Part shown: piece by piece, positions 35,701-44,277 of the stretch
How positions within the stretch are numbered: the first letter of the stretch is position 1
Layout: every line of letters begins with the position of its first letter
Source: Microscilla marina ATCC 23134
GTDB lineage: Bacteria > Bacteroidota > Bacteroidia > Cytophagales > Microscillaceae
Direction: 5' to 3'
DNA: 49,596 nt
NCBI RefSeq assembly: GCF_000169175.1
Contig: NZ_AAWS01000065.1
Location: 1-49,596 of the forward strand
The notes under the pieces: model-generated
The model's input: only the letters and a program-made list of their open reading frames with translations
Database searches by the model: none
What the model was told of the DNA's origin: nothing
Position numbers and translations under genes: made by a program

Positions 35701-37282
35701 TGCAGTGAGTAATACCAAAGCTTGTGGTACTTACTCCTGGGGCGAAACCGAGGACTATAGCATTGTGATTGGCACCAGCGGCTCTGCTCCGGTCATTAGT
35801 GGTTTTTCGCCCACCAGCGGAGTAGAGGGCAACCAAATAACGATCAATGGCAGTAATTTTACTGGTGCTGGCTCGGTGTTGTTCAATGGGGTAAGTGCTA
35901 CTTTTAATATCATATCATCGGCACAGATCACAGCCATAGTACCTGCCAATGCCACTACGGGTAAAATTAAAATAGCGGCTACGGGTGGGGTTGCCGAAAG
36001 CCCGGCTAATTTTACGGTGGGCAATGCAACGTATTGCAAATCGGGACCTGACCCTTCGCTGGAAAGTGCCTCAGATGATTCACGTATCGACAAAGTGGTT
36101 TTTGGCAGCATTCACAATGTTACCAATGCTCAATGTGCGACCTATAGCGATTATACCAGCATTGCTACCCAAATCACTCCAGGGCAAACTTTACCCTTGG
36201 CGATCACTTTGGGTACGTGTGGATCAGAATACAGCAAGGTGGTAAAAGTATTTATTGACTGGAACGGTGACCGTGATTTTGACGATGCCAACGAAATAGT
36301 GGCAGTTTCGGGCGTGATAGGGAGTGGCAATTTTACCAAAAATATTACTGCTCCTACCAATTTGACCAATGGTAATGTGAGGATGAGAGTAGTATGCAGA
36401 GAAAAAATAAACAATGACGCCACCAATCAGGACGCTGTTGACAATACAAAAGCCTGTGGTTTTTTTCAGTGGGGCGAAACCCAAGACTATACGATTCAGA
36501 TTACAGGCGGAAGCAGTGGAGGAGGAAATACAATTACTTACTGTAGCTCAAGTGCGGGCGATGATGCCGACTCTCGAATAGAACGGGTAGTATTTAATAC
36601 CATAGATAATAGCTCTGCCAGTGGCTGTACTACTTATAGCGACTTTACCTCAAAAAGCACCTCTGTAGAAGTGGGTAAACAGTACACTTTAAGCGTTACT
36701 TTGGGCACTTGTGGGACTGACTACAGCAAAGGTATCAAGGTGTATGTGGATTGGAACAGGGATGGGGATTTTGATGACAGCGGCGAAGAGGTAGCAGCAT
36801 CTGCTATGATGAACAATGGCGACTTTACAGCAAATATTACAGTACCAGCCAACGCTACGGGTGGCACTACAAGAATGCGCTTGGTACTGCGTGAAAAAAC
36901 CAGCAATGATGCAGATAATAGTACAGCTTTGGCAGCAATTAAACCTTGCGGACAATACAGTTGGGGCGAAACTGAAGACTACTCAATCATCATTCCGGGG
37001 GGAGTTAATGGCATAGGTGATACCTTATTTGCCAAAGCGGTGAGTGTATCGCCCAACCCGGCAAATGATCGGGCAGTGGTAAAAATAGACAATTTTGCTC
37101 AAGGGGAGGTTACACTCCATTTGTTAACGGCAGCTGGGGTGAACGTGCGTTCGTGGAAAGTCGTCAAAAATCATCGGGCATTGAATATTCCTCTAGTATT
37201 AAGTCATCTTGCCAAGGGAGTGTATTTGCTACAAGTGAAGCTGGGCAACTCGCACACTGTCAAACGGATGATTAAAAATTAA
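32723..37282 (+). CDS. T9SS-exported sortilin-like propeller protein with IPT/TIG and GEVED domains
   Basis: A 1519-aa secreted protein. The signal peptide spans about 1-24 (ends GQAQ). A VPS10/BNR-type beta-propeller (about 105-765) has many repeats of the type GVYKTTNGGSSWTNL and ends GTYGRGLWES. Two IPT/TIG domains (about 771-850 and 1021-1096; SFSPTSG) alternate with three GEVED domains (about 860-1016, 1102-1260, 1271-1423), each with VKVFIDWNxDGDFDD and WGETxDYSI. A type A T9SS sorting domain (about 1436-1519; VSPNPANDRAVV, GVYLLQVKLG) is at the end. It should be moved across the outer membrane by the type IX system and attached to the surface or released. It may be an adhesin or a propeller-type hydrolase; no catalytic residues are evident to me. 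Confidence 0.93.
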   Translation: MNTFKFSIISLSFFLISITLGQAQEWTQKMQQKNANFYDIKKSFDEYWQDRPYQRARGYKQFKRWEYFWEKRVLPNGSFPQAGIKQAEWSKYVQAHPKLKNGHTQRTTGSGNWSSLGPSSSPGGYDGVGRINCVSFDPQNVNTFYVGTPAGGLWKTTNGGSSWTNLTDNLPIIGVSSIAIHPSNGNIMYIATGDADGGDTPSLGVMKSTDGGATWNTTGLNWQMSQGRQISVLLIHPNNPDILVAATSEGIYKTTNAGASWSLSASGFFRDLELKPGTPSTMYATGRGSNSSHQVFVSTNTGSSWTQTTNFSGKGRVAIAVSAASPGFVAAVASGGDNGFAGFYTSNNSGASFSLTYSSASKNLLGWDINGNDTGGQGWYDLAITVSPTNANLINIGGVNNWQSTDGGSSWTINTMWYSTGKVATVHADKHYLVYHSGQTSTMYECNDGGIYKTTNGGTTWTDLTNGMAHTQFYKIGVSQSNANYVVTGAQDNGTKLKSGATWANIGGGDGMECIIDPTNENIQYYSIYYGRITRRMNGSYSTISDNVPGKPKGAWVTPYALDPSNPQTIVVGYKDVYRSTNRGDSWSNISNGQTGTSNLNAVLVAPSSSNTIYASSYRAIYRTTNTSSWSNITSNLPVSSSAITYIAVAASDPNKVWVTLSGYSSGHKVYQTTNGGSSWVNISGSLPNLPVNCIVEDANANNGSLYIGTDVGIFYRNNALGDWISFSNGLPNVVVRELEIQKATSKLKAGTYGRGLWESNLYNSAASPTAPSITSFSPTSGNIGTSVTIQGINFSGATAVRFNGVGAVTFNVVSTTQITATVPTGASTGKITVTTGNGTSASTVNFSLGTGGGTTATYCESKANSTDDSRIEKVVFNTINNSSGETGNTQNGGCVSYSDFSSVSTNVVQGQTHSLSITLGTCGGEYSKVVKVFIDWNHDGDFDDGGEEVAASAVMSNGVFTQNITVPSGATNGTTRMRVVCREKESGDNAATAVSNTKACGTYSWGETEDYSIVIGTSGSAPVISGFSPTSGVEGNQITINGSNFTGAGSVLFNGVSATFNIISSAQITAIVPANATTGKIKIAATGGVAESPANFTVGNATYCKSGPDPSLESASDDSRIDKVVFGSIHNVTNAQCATYSDYTSIATQITPGQTLPLAITLGTCGSEYSKVVKVFIDWNGDRDFDDANEIVAVSGVIGSGNFTKNITAPTNLTNGNVRMRVVCREKINNDATNQDAVDNTKACGFFQWGETQDYTIQITGGSSGGGNTITYCSSSAGDDADSRIERVVFNTIDNSSASGCTTYSDFTSKSTSVEVGKQYTLSVTLGTCGTDYSKGIKVYVDWNRDGDFDDSGEEVAASAMMNNGDFTANITVPANATGGTTRMRLVLREKTSNDADNSTALAAIKPCGQYSWGETEDYSIIIPGGVNGIGDTLFAKAVSVSPNPANDRAVVKIDNFAQGEVTLHLLTAAGVNVRSWKVVKNHRALNIPLVLSHLAKGVYLLQVKLGNSHTVKRMIKN

Positions 37283-37302
37283 AACTCATTTTATTAAATA
37301 GC

Positions 37303-37337
37303 AAAGGCCTTGTAAGCTCATCTTACAGGGCTTTTTT
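37303..37337 (+). terminator. Intrinsic terminator after the T9SS protein gene
   Basis: AAAGGCCTTGTAAG (37303-37316) pairs with CTTACAGGGCTTT (14 bp, two G-U pairs) around the loop CTCAT and is followed by T. The next gene starts only 10 bp later, so that gene needs its own promoter or read-through. Confidence 0.8.
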
Positions 37338-37346
37338 GAAGAAAAA

Positions 37347-37916
37347 ATGGATACAGAATCAGTAAAAAAAGAGCTTGTAGAACTGCTCACCAAGCCTCCA
37401 CTACCCAACACCTCCATTACTACCCTGTATGGCATAGGCAAAGATAGAGCAAGTACATTATGTAATGAATTATTGCAAAGAAAAGCCTTGTCGTTGATGA
37501 TTCCCACGGCAATACTACAAAGCTACTTACCCCGCGACAAGGTGATCAAGCAAACATTAAGCTTAGGGCACACTGTCAAAAAAGCTATAGACTATAAGCG
37601 CTTTGGAGGACTCAACATTTACGCTTACATCGAAATACAAGCCATTCCTGAGGCTGCTCCTGGCATTTCTATCATAGAATCATTGCCTCCAATACTTGAA
37701 TACGCTGACGATACTAACAAACACGAGTCGTGGCAAGTATTCGACAGCTTGCCTTTTATTTTCAAATCTATTGTAAACTACGCCCGGCTGTATCACATAC
37801 AAGGGGTTCGTTTTGTGGTAACCAATGCCAGGTACCACCCAATAGACTATCGCAATTATACCTATTACATTTGTGTGGTCAAGTGCCTAAATAAGGTGTT
37901 TGGGGTAAACCCATAA
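37347..37916 (+). CDS. Protein of unknown function
   Basis: A 189-aa soluble protein I do not recognise. It starts with a charged helix (MDTESVKKELVELLTK), has a GIGKDRASTLCNELLQRKAL segment, and carries a beta-rich centre (KRFGGLNIYAYIEIQAIPEAAPGISIIESLPPI) before NYARLYHIQGVRFVVTNARYHPIDYRNYTYYICVVKC. There is no signal peptide or membrane helix. It starts 10 bp after the terminator of the T9SS gene and is 413 bp upstream of recQ. The codon use looks like that of its neighbours. Real but uncharacterised. Confidence 0.65.
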   Translation: MDTESVKKELVELLTKPPLPNTSITTLYGIGKDRASTLCNELLQRKALSLMIPTAILQSYLPRDKVIKQTLSLGHTVKKAIDYKRFGGLNIYAYIEIQAIPEAAPGISIIESLPPILEYADDTNKHESWQVFDSLPFIFKSIVNYARLYHIQGVRFVVTNARYHPIDYRNYTYYICVVKCLNKVFGVNP

Positions 37917-38284
37917 ACTTTCTCTATCAGCCTCCTTGTTTTACAAGTGCTGGTAAGTATGAGCAAGCAATTAATCAAAACCAAGGTTTATAGGACTATG
38001 TGTTGGTGGAGATGCAAAAGCGTACGCTGGTTGTTTGTAAGAAGTGAGTAAAAAAATATTTGAACCTGTGGAAATATAAATTTTGGCAGACTTCTTTCAT
38101 CATTCTTCAAGCTAAGTGCCTTAATATCAAAGGTAAGAAAACTGTGCCAGATTTGACCCAAAAAAATCCTCGGTTTTATCACAAAAAACTCCCCGATTTC
38201 TCCTGTTTTCTTTGTATATTAGATGTCCAATTTTGCAAAGAATAGTGACTCTGCCCAATAGCAAAAAACAAAAGTTTTGTACCT
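37917..38284. other. Intergenic region upstream of recQ
   Basis: About 370 bp with no gene I can support. At its right edge TACCTTTG (38279-38286) matches the Bacteroidetes -7 box TAnnTTTG and would place the transcript start near 38292. That favours the ATG at 38330 as the recQ start. Confidence 0.5.
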
Positions 38285-38329
38285 TTGCAAATTACCGTTT
38301 TATCACTTACTACAACAATATTCAGGTAC

Positions 38330-40276
38330 ATGTCAAATGCCACGCCCAACATACACGCCATCCTTAAACAATACTGGGGATACGACAGCTTTCGTCCTTT
38401 ACAGGAAGACATCATTATGTCGGTGCTGGAAGGACATGACACCCTTGCCCTGTTGCCCACTGGCGGAGGCAAATCTATTTGCTTTCAGGTGCCCGCTATG
38501 CAGTTAGAAGGAATATGTATTGTAGTATCGCCTTTGATTGCCCTTATGAAAGACCAAGTAGCGCAATTAGAGAAAAGAGGCATTACGGCAACGGCTATTT
38601 TTTCGGGCATGAGCCCCAAAGAAATAGATATGACCCTGGAAGACGCCGTCAATGGAAAATACAAGTTTATTTATGTGTCTCCAGAACGTTTGCGTACCGA
38701 AATATTTCAGGAAAGGGCAAAGCGCATGCAGGTGGGTTTGCTGGCGATCGACGAAGCCCACTGTATTTCGCAATGGGGGTATGACTTCCGCCCGCCTTAT
38801 TTACAAATTGCCGAATTTAGAACGCTTATTCCTGAGGTAGCTACCATTGCCCTTACTGCCACTGCTACCCAAAAGGTAAAAGAAGACATTCAGGATAAAC
38901 TGGCGTTTGGCGAAGATAAACAAGTGTTTCAAAAAAGTTTTGCTAGAGCAAACCTTTCTTACTCCACACTTTACGAAGAAGACAAAGACCGAAAACTCAT
39001 CAATATACTCAATCGAATTGAAGGCTCAGCGGTGGTATATGTGCGCAACCGTCGTCGTACCCGTGAAGTTGCCGAATTAATTCGCAAAAATGGTATTCGG
39101 GCTGACTTTTACCACGCTGGGCTCTCCAATGAACAACGCGACTACAAGCAAGCTGCCTGGATTGACAATAAAATAAGGGTAATTGTCGCCACCAATGCTT
39201 TTGGTATGGGCATAGACAAACCCGATGTACGGGTGGTGGTACACATGGACCTACCCGACAACCTGGAGGCGTATTATCAGGAAGCCGGACGTGCCGGGCG
39301 TGACACTGAAAAGGCTTATGCCGTAGCCCTGTTTGATCATAATGACATTATCAACCTGGAAAAAAAGGTCATGCAGTCCTACCCCGACATAGACGTGATC
39401 AAGGCGGTATACCAAGGTTTGGCCAATTATTATAACCTGGCGGTCAACAGCGAAAGTTACGCCAGCCACGACTTTGACCTGACGCATTTTGTCAAACAAT
39501 ACAATTTTGACAGCATGCCGGCTTATTATGCCCTGAAAACACTGGCACAAGAAGGTTTGATTCAATTTAATGAATCTTATTATAACCCCTCCAAAATATT
39601 GTTTAAACTCAGGTATTCAGACTTGTACGAGTTTCAGATCAAAAATCCGTTTATGGAACCCTTGGTCAAGCTCTTGCTGCGGATGTGCGGAGGTGAGGTG
39701 TTCAATCACTTTGTCACGATCTCAGAAAATGCCCTGGCAAAATACCTGCGTACCAGCACCCAGCAAGTAATGAAACAGTTGACCCAGTTGCAGCAACAAT
39801 ACGGGGTAATAGAGTACCAAAGGCAAAAAACCAAGCCACAAGTGGTGTTTTTGACCCCTCGCTACGACGCCCACAAGCTACCACTTGATGTAGATGCACT
39901 TGAAGTTCGCAAGCAACGCGACTTAGACAAGGTAAAAGCGGTGACGAATTATATCAAACATAAAGATCGCTGTCGAACTCAATTGTTGCTGGAGTACTTT
40001 GGTGAGGTGTCGTATGACCCTTGCGAAGTATGCGATGTATGTGTAAAGAAAAAACGTCAACAAGAAAAGCAAAAAGGCAACCTAGAAAACCCTTTTCCTA
40101 CTCGAAGCAAGCAAATTTTAACCCTCCTCAAGGAGGAGTCGCTGCCTGTACAAACCTTGGTAGACAAGGTAGATGCAGACAAAGACGAAGTACTTGAGGT
40201 AGTACAAAAAATGGTGGATGTACAACAAATCATTTATCTGGACAATGGTAAAATGGCGATTAATAAAGGGGCTTAG
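38330..40276 (+). CDS. recQ: ATP-dependent DNA helicase RecQ
   Basis: A 3'-5' DNA helicase of the RecQ family, acting in recombination and fork repair. All helicase motifs are present: LLPTGGGKSICFQ (Walker A), VVSPLIALMKDQV, the DEAH box in AIDEAHCISQWGYDFR, ALTATAT, ATNAFGMGIDKPDV and QEAGRAGRD. A RecQ-Ct zinc site follows (CRTQLLLEYFGE, then CEVCDVC). The end of the protein carries a short helical domain (VQTLVDKVDADKDEVLEVVQ) but no clear HRDC, as in many Bacteroidota RecQs. A TTG at 38285 would add 15 residues; the ATG at 38330 is preferred because a TACCTTTG promoter box lies at 38279-38286. It is followed by an inserted element. Confidence 0.95.
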   Translation: MSNATPNIHAILKQYWGYDSFRPLQEDIIMSVLEGHDTLALLPTGGGKSICFQVPAMQLEGICIVVSPLIALMKDQVAQLEKRGITATAIFSGMSPKEIDMTLEDAVNGKYKFIYVSPERLRTEIFQERAKRMQVGLLAIDEAHCISQWGYDFRPPYLQIAEFRTLIPEVATIALTATATQKVKEDIQDKLAFGEDKQVFQKSFARANLSYSTLYEEDKDRKLINILNRIEGSAVVYVRNRRRTREVAELIRKNGIRADFYHAGLSNEQRDYKQAAWIDNKIRVIVATNAFGMGIDKPDVRVVVHMDLPDNLEAYYQEAGRAGRDTEKAYAVALFDHNDIINLEKKVMQSYPDIDVIKAVYQGLANYYNLAVNSESYASHDFDLTHFVKQYNFDSMPAYYALKTLAQEGLIQFNESYYNPSKILFKLRYSDLYEFQIKNPFMEPLVKLLLRMCGGEVFNHFVTISENALAKYLRTSTQQVMKQLTQLQQQYGVIEYQRQKTKPQVVFLTPRYDAHKLPLDVDALEVRKQRDLDKVKAVTNYIKHKDRCRTQLLLEYFGEVSYDPCEVCDVCVKKKRQQEKQKGNLENPFPTRSKQILTLLKEESLPVQTLVDKVDADKDEVLEVVQKMVDVQQIIYLDNGKMAINKGA

Positions 40277-40293
40277 GCACACTAAAACGCTCG

Positions 40294-41331
40294 CTAAGGA
40301 ACATGTTCAAAATAAGTGTCGAGATTGAGGGCGTATACTCGAGGCTGGCTGAGGCACTTTTAGCCTTTGGCAGAGCTCAGCGCAGCAAAGCTGCAGCTAT
40401 CGGGTGTGCCCTGAAACAAAGCACAACAAGCTTTGTATGCTATAACTAAGATGGTGGTAGACCCACCAAAGGCGATTTACAGGAATAGCCTTTAAACCAC
40501 TCTACGGTGCTATGACAGTAATGTTTTGGTATTGAACGGCTAGAGAAAAGGCTCCGCTGGTACGGAGTCAGGTGTGAATAAGAGAGATGAACGCAAGTGA
40601 ACCAATGAAGAAGTGTCGAGAACAGCTACTTGTTGTCAAAACCAGACTTATCCGATAAAGTTTGGGACAAAGCATAGAGCGTACCCTGTCAAGTGTCTAT
40701 GTGGCAACCGTCATTAAGTTGGCATGACTCTTATTTAGGCTTAGTTATGGAACAGGGGAAGCCCTCTATGATCATTAAGGGAAAGTACAAGTAGCGATCC
40801 TACAAGGCGAATACTGAGATGATAGAGGGTGGCGGATGAACTCGTATTAGTGTAGAAGCTTCTGTAATGGAAGTGGAGCGAAGGGGTTCAGTTATACAGT
40901 TTTCAAGTTTTTAACAACTTAATAATATGAGGAGGATTAAAAGCGACAAGACAAAGTCATTACCATTTTATCACTGGAATACAGGAGTTAAATTATGATG
41001 ATTTGTATAACAAGAGCCGTGTGATGGGAGACTATCACGCACGGTTCTGTGAGAGATTTGGGGTGAAAATCCCCTTATCTACTCGACTTTGCGGGCAAGG
41101 CAACATCCGGGGGATGTTGAGCCAGACCGTGGGACGGTACTACGGACAATAAAAGCTCATAGTCCCGGCGGAACTGCCGGGGTAACGAAAGTCAGTAAAG
41201 AGAACCGCAGAACGAAGTTCAAGCTCTGCGAAGCTAATATGTTCTAAACCGGACAGCTTCAGATTTCTTATCGGGGTTATTGTTGAGGGCTACGCCCGAA
41301 ATCCCGTTTACGGGGCGATCACGTTCCTAAG
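40294..41331. mobile_element. Second copy of the CTAAGGAAC repeat element, core inverted and carrying a group II intron
   Basis: The left 70 bp and right 65 bp are nearly identical to the element at 14929-15168, including both ends (CTAAGGAACATGTTC and GATCACGTTCCTAAG). Inside, the core segment AGCCTTTGGCAGAGCTC (40363 onward) is the reverse complement of the other copy's core. It is interrupted at 40404 by a group II intron. An extra GC-rich stretch (41088-41190) and two small insertions (near 41208 and 41261) are unique to this copy. It lies between recQ and a lipoprotein gene. Confidence 0.85.
40404..41087 (+). mobile_element. Group II intron without an encoded maturase (ribozyme only)
   Basis: Domain V is unmistakable at 41014-41047: 34 nt starting GAGCCGT, with a GTGATGG-GAGA-CTATCAC stem capped by a GNRA loop, and ending ACGGTTC. 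Domain VI follows at 41048-41087 (TTTGGGG against CCCCTT, with an unpaired A candidate in CTTATCT). The 3' end is placed at CTACTCGAC (AY end), and the 5' end at GTGTGCC (40404; GUGYG consensus). At about 684 bp there is no room for a reverse transcriptase, and domain IV shows only a short frame. It must splice or move with proteins supplied in trans, if it is active. The exact ends are to the nearest few bases. Confidence 0.85.
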
Positions 41332-41488
41332 CATTTGCATGTAAATGACCAGGTTTGCGGGTAGTCGATAGCTATATGCTTACTTTCTACCTCTTTTCCT
41401 CTCCAAAAATACCCCTTACGTATAAAATCACCAACGGGGTTGTTTTTTTCATGGTACATTTAAGTAATGAACCCTGAACAAGTTCACT

Positions 41489-42076
41489 ATGAAAAAGACT
41501 TACACTATGAAAAAGACTGCATTTATTTTACTCTGGGCAATTGTTGCCTTGTCATTGCTGAATGCTTGTGGCAAAAAAAACGAAATAGTACCCACCAACA
41601 ACCTCTCAAACAATACAGGAATCCGCTTTGATCTTAAAGAGTTTATTGGCATTTACGACGCTCAAATGGTTAATTATGCCGATGCCTATTCGTTGGTAGT
41701 TTCGCGTACCGAAGAGGGCTTTAACGGCAACAAAGTGTGGATAAGCGCCAAGTGGAACCGGGTAAATGGAACTAAGGTGGCAGTAGAGCTTACCAACGAA
41801 CAACCCAATGGCGATGTAACGGTGGCCATTCCTAAACAAATCATCCTCGACTCGCTAGAGATAGAGGGCAAGGGCACTTTCTATTATTACAATGACGACT
41901 TTTACCTTGACATAGACTATAACCTCAGCAATGGCGCCGAATCCAATAGTTTTGGTATGATAGCGATCAAAAAAGTATACAGTCAAAATGTAATTGTCAA
42001 TGTAAATGTAGATTGCTCATGTGAATGCACCTGTGATGGCAACGATTGCGACTGCGTTTGTGATTGCGAAGAATAA
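41489..42076 (+). CDS. Lipoprotein with a cysteine/aspartate-rich C-terminal tail
   Basis: A 195-aa predicted lipoprotein with a hydrophobic signal and lipobox LLNAC (Cys near residue 27). The first codons are duplicated: ACTATGAAAAAGACT occurs twice, 18 bp apart, so either Met1 or Met7 could start. The middle part (about 45-165) has a strand-rich pattern without a known domain. The last 20 residues hold eight Cys in CxC spacing (DCSCECTC, then DCDCVCDCEE), mixed with Asp/Glu. This could bind metal or need oxidative folding. A VKOR/thioredoxin fusion lies downstream, separated by 443 bp that include a MITE. Function unknown. Confidence 0.75.
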   Translation: MKKTYTMKKTAFILLWAIVALSLLNACGKKNEIVPTNNLSNNTGIRFDLKEFIGIYDAQMVNYADAYSLVVSRTEEGFNGNKVWISAKWNRVNGTKVAVELTNEQPNGDVTVAIPKQIILDSLEIEGKGTFYYYNDDFYLDIDYNLSNGAESNSFGMIAIKKVYSQNVIVNVNVDCSCECTCDGNDCDCVCDCEE

Positions 42077-42256
42077 CGATGGGGTACCTACCTTGGCATA
42101 TTTAGGCACTTGTCAGGGGTTGTCCTTGTTACGCTTATTACCTTAAAGCATAGTCTTGTTCGTATTTCAGGCAAGGTGATGCTTTTTTTTTGTTTTATGC
42201 TCATTTAAATCATTCAAAAAGCTATTTTTGTTGTTTACTATTACCAAGCTATATAC

Positions 42257-42475
42257 CAATAGTCCATAGTATTTAGTCGATAGTCCATAGCCGATTCGAG
42301 TAAATGTTCACCTTGTTAAATGCTGTAAACCAGTATTTTACATTAAGGTTGCGTACTCGCTTTATTTTTGAAAGCGTTTCGGTTTTACGCCTAAACATCC
42401 AGTTAACTAGTTTTTAAATTCATCAATAACTGATAACCAGCAAACAACTTTGACTAAAATCACTATGGAGTATTG
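42257..42475 (-). mobile_element. 219-bp MITE, copy 2, with 6-bp target duplication
   Basis: This is the inverted copy of 16348-16566. It starts CAATAGTCCATAGTATTTAG and ends in the imperfect complement GGAGTATTG. The direct repeat ATATAC flanks it (42251-42256 and 42476-42481). It contains no coding frame. The remaining parts of 42077-42519 show no other feature beyond A/T-rich sequence. Confidence 0.85.
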
Positions 42476-42519
42476 ATATACACAACATATTATTAAAAAA
42501 TATAATCATCTCATCCATA

Positions 42520-44139
42520 ATGCGTAAACAAAGATCTGATTTTGAAAATTTACCTATTGCCAGTAAATATTTCCTGCAACAACTGGGAGCTAAAGTTACT
42601 CCACAAACTATAGAACGCCAACTCACTACTCACCCTGCGTACCCCTCTGTGCTATCGCTTTCTGAAACTTTGTCAGACCTGTCAATAGAAAACATGGCAG
42701 TGAGCATTACTACCGATCGGCTCGAAGAAGTTCCATACCCGGCAATAGCCCACTTTAGCAGAGGACATTTTGTGGTACTCGATGGACTCGAAAACGGGCA
42801 GCTCACCTATTTCGACCCAGCCAAAGGTCACGTTACCCAATCTGTAGAAGAGTTTGCAGCAGAATGGTCGGGGGTATTGCTTATGGCAGAGTTGGACGAA
42901 GAAACTCACTTGGGCGAAGCAGATTTTATATTCAAAAAATACCGTACACCGCTCATTATTGGCGCATCTATGATGTTTTTTGTGCTAGGGCTGGTAGCAG
43001 GTTTTGTCAATTTTAAGGTTGCCTGGGCTACTTGGTTGCCTCTGTTGGGGCTCAAAGCAGTAGGACTAACTACTGCCGTATTACTCATTCTCAAGGAAGA
43101 AGGCATAAGCAATGCTTTGGTGCATAAAATATGCGATACCAACGCCAAAACCAGCTGTGGACAAGTACTCGATTCGCCGGCAGCCAAACTATTTGGCTGG
43201 CTCAAAATGTCGCACCTTGGCTTTATCTATTTCGCGGGCGGCAGCCTTGCCTTACTCACCTCGCTTACCTCAGGCAATTTATTTTCTATTGCGGTTTGTC
43301 TGGGGGTGTTTACTATACTGGCGTTGCCTTATACCATTTTTTCGGTATACTATCAGGCAATGGTGGTCAAAAAATGGTGCTTACTCTGCTTGGCGGTACA
43401 GTTGATTTTCTGGCTGGAATTTGCCGCTGGTTTTTCTTTATGGAGCTATGATAGCCGTTTTTTCAATGCCACAAGTATTTTACACATTGCCGTTACCTTT
43501 GGCGTAGTGGTGGTGTTCTGGTTGCTGTTCAAACCTGGCTTTCGCCTCAAAAAAGAATTGCTTGAACAAGAAGCCAAGCTCAACTTTTTCCTTAAAAACG
43601 AACAAATTATGCGGGGTGTCCTTGAAAGTGCCCCTCACGCGTCGCCTGTCAACTTCGAAGATCAGGTGATACTAGGCGACCCCGAAGCTCCTATAGAGGT
43701 AACCATGATCAGTAATGTATTTTGTGGTCCTTGTGCCCAAAAACATGAGGCATTGGTAAAGTTAATGAGAGAACTACCTGGTATACTGCGGGTACAAGTA
43801 TTGTTTACTGCCAAAAAAGAGCAAGAAGATGAACAAAACAAAGTAAGTCAGCACCTGATAGGTCTGCATTACCAATATAACCAGGCGCAATGCCTCGAGG
43901 CTACTTCTTTTTGGTATAAGCATAAAGACTATACAGCTTTGGTCAAAAATTATCCCCTGACAGAAGATAGTCTAGAGAAAGCCAAAAACCTACACATACA
44001 ACACGCTTACTGGGTTGACCAAGAGCAAATCACTGGAACTCCTACCCTATTGGTACAAGGCAGACAGTTGCCCGTTGGATTTGATCTGGAAAACTTTAAG
44101 TCTTACTGGCGTAATATGGCAATGGTAGAAGATGAATAA
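42520..44139 (+). CDS. C39-peptidase-like / VKOR / thioredoxin fusion protein
   Basis: A 539-aa membrane thiol-oxidation protein. Residues 1-125 resemble the C39 peptidase domain of bacteriocin exporters, but the nucleophile Cys is missing (no Cys before residue 205). The His (HFVVLDG, about 83) and Asp (YFDP, about 99) remain. Residues 140-340 form a VKOR four-helix-type membrane domain with loop cysteines Cys205 and Cys213 and the CxxC at 287-290 (WCLLC). After a linker, residues 375-530 are a DsbA/thioredoxin-like domain with CGPC at 402-405 and a cis-Pro segment (ITGTPTLLV). It should catalyse disulfide formation with quinone as acceptor. The C39-like part may recognise a leader peptide. 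Confidence 0.92.
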   Translation: MRKQRSDFENLPIASKYFLQQLGAKVTPQTIERQLTTHPAYPSVLSLSETLSDLSIENMAVSITTDRLEEVPYPAIAHFSRGHFVVLDGLENGQLTYFDPAKGHVTQSVEEFAAEWSGVLLMAELDEETHLGEADFIFKKYRTPLIIGASMMFFVLGLVAGFVNFKVAWATWLPLLGLKAVGLTTAVLLILKEEGISNALVHKICDTNAKTSCGQVLDSPAAKLFGWLKMSHLGFIYFAGGSLALLTSLTSGNLFSIAVCLGVFTILALPYTIFSVYYQAMVVKKWCLLCLAVQLIFWLEFAAGFSLWSYDSRFFNATSILHIAVTFGVVVVFWLLFKPGFRLKKELLEQEAKLNFFLKNEQIMRGVLESAPHASPVNFEDQVILGDPEAPIEVTMISNVFCGPCAQKHEALVKLMRELPGILRVQVLFTAKKEQEDEQNKVSQHLIGLHYQYNQAQCLEATSFWYKHKDYTALVKNYPLTEDSLEKAKNLHIQHAYWVDQEQITGTPTLLVQGRQLPVGFDLENFKSYWRNMAMVEDE

Positions 44140-44147
44140 GCCTTTTT

Positions 44148-44250
44148 CAATTACGAATTGTTTAATTACGAATGGGCGCGATGCGAAGCTAAAAAATTAT
44201 CGTATGGGTTAATTACGAATTACGAATTTTTCAATTACGAATGAGGAAAT
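44148..44250. repeat. Cluster of AATTACGAA motifs upstream of the hairpin array
   Basis: About five copies of AATTACGAA lie here with a GGGCGCGATGCGAAGC module that is also found near 2743. This is the same set of short modules as in the first cassette region (2304-2760). Confidence 0.7.
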
Positions 44251-44277
44251 AGACTGGAGGGAGAAGGGGTTATTCAA

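Noticed and set aside
40920-41160. Short reading frame running through the group II intron domain V into the 3' flank
   Set aside because: The structural RNA explains the sequence; the frame has no match to intron-encoded proteins that I recognise.
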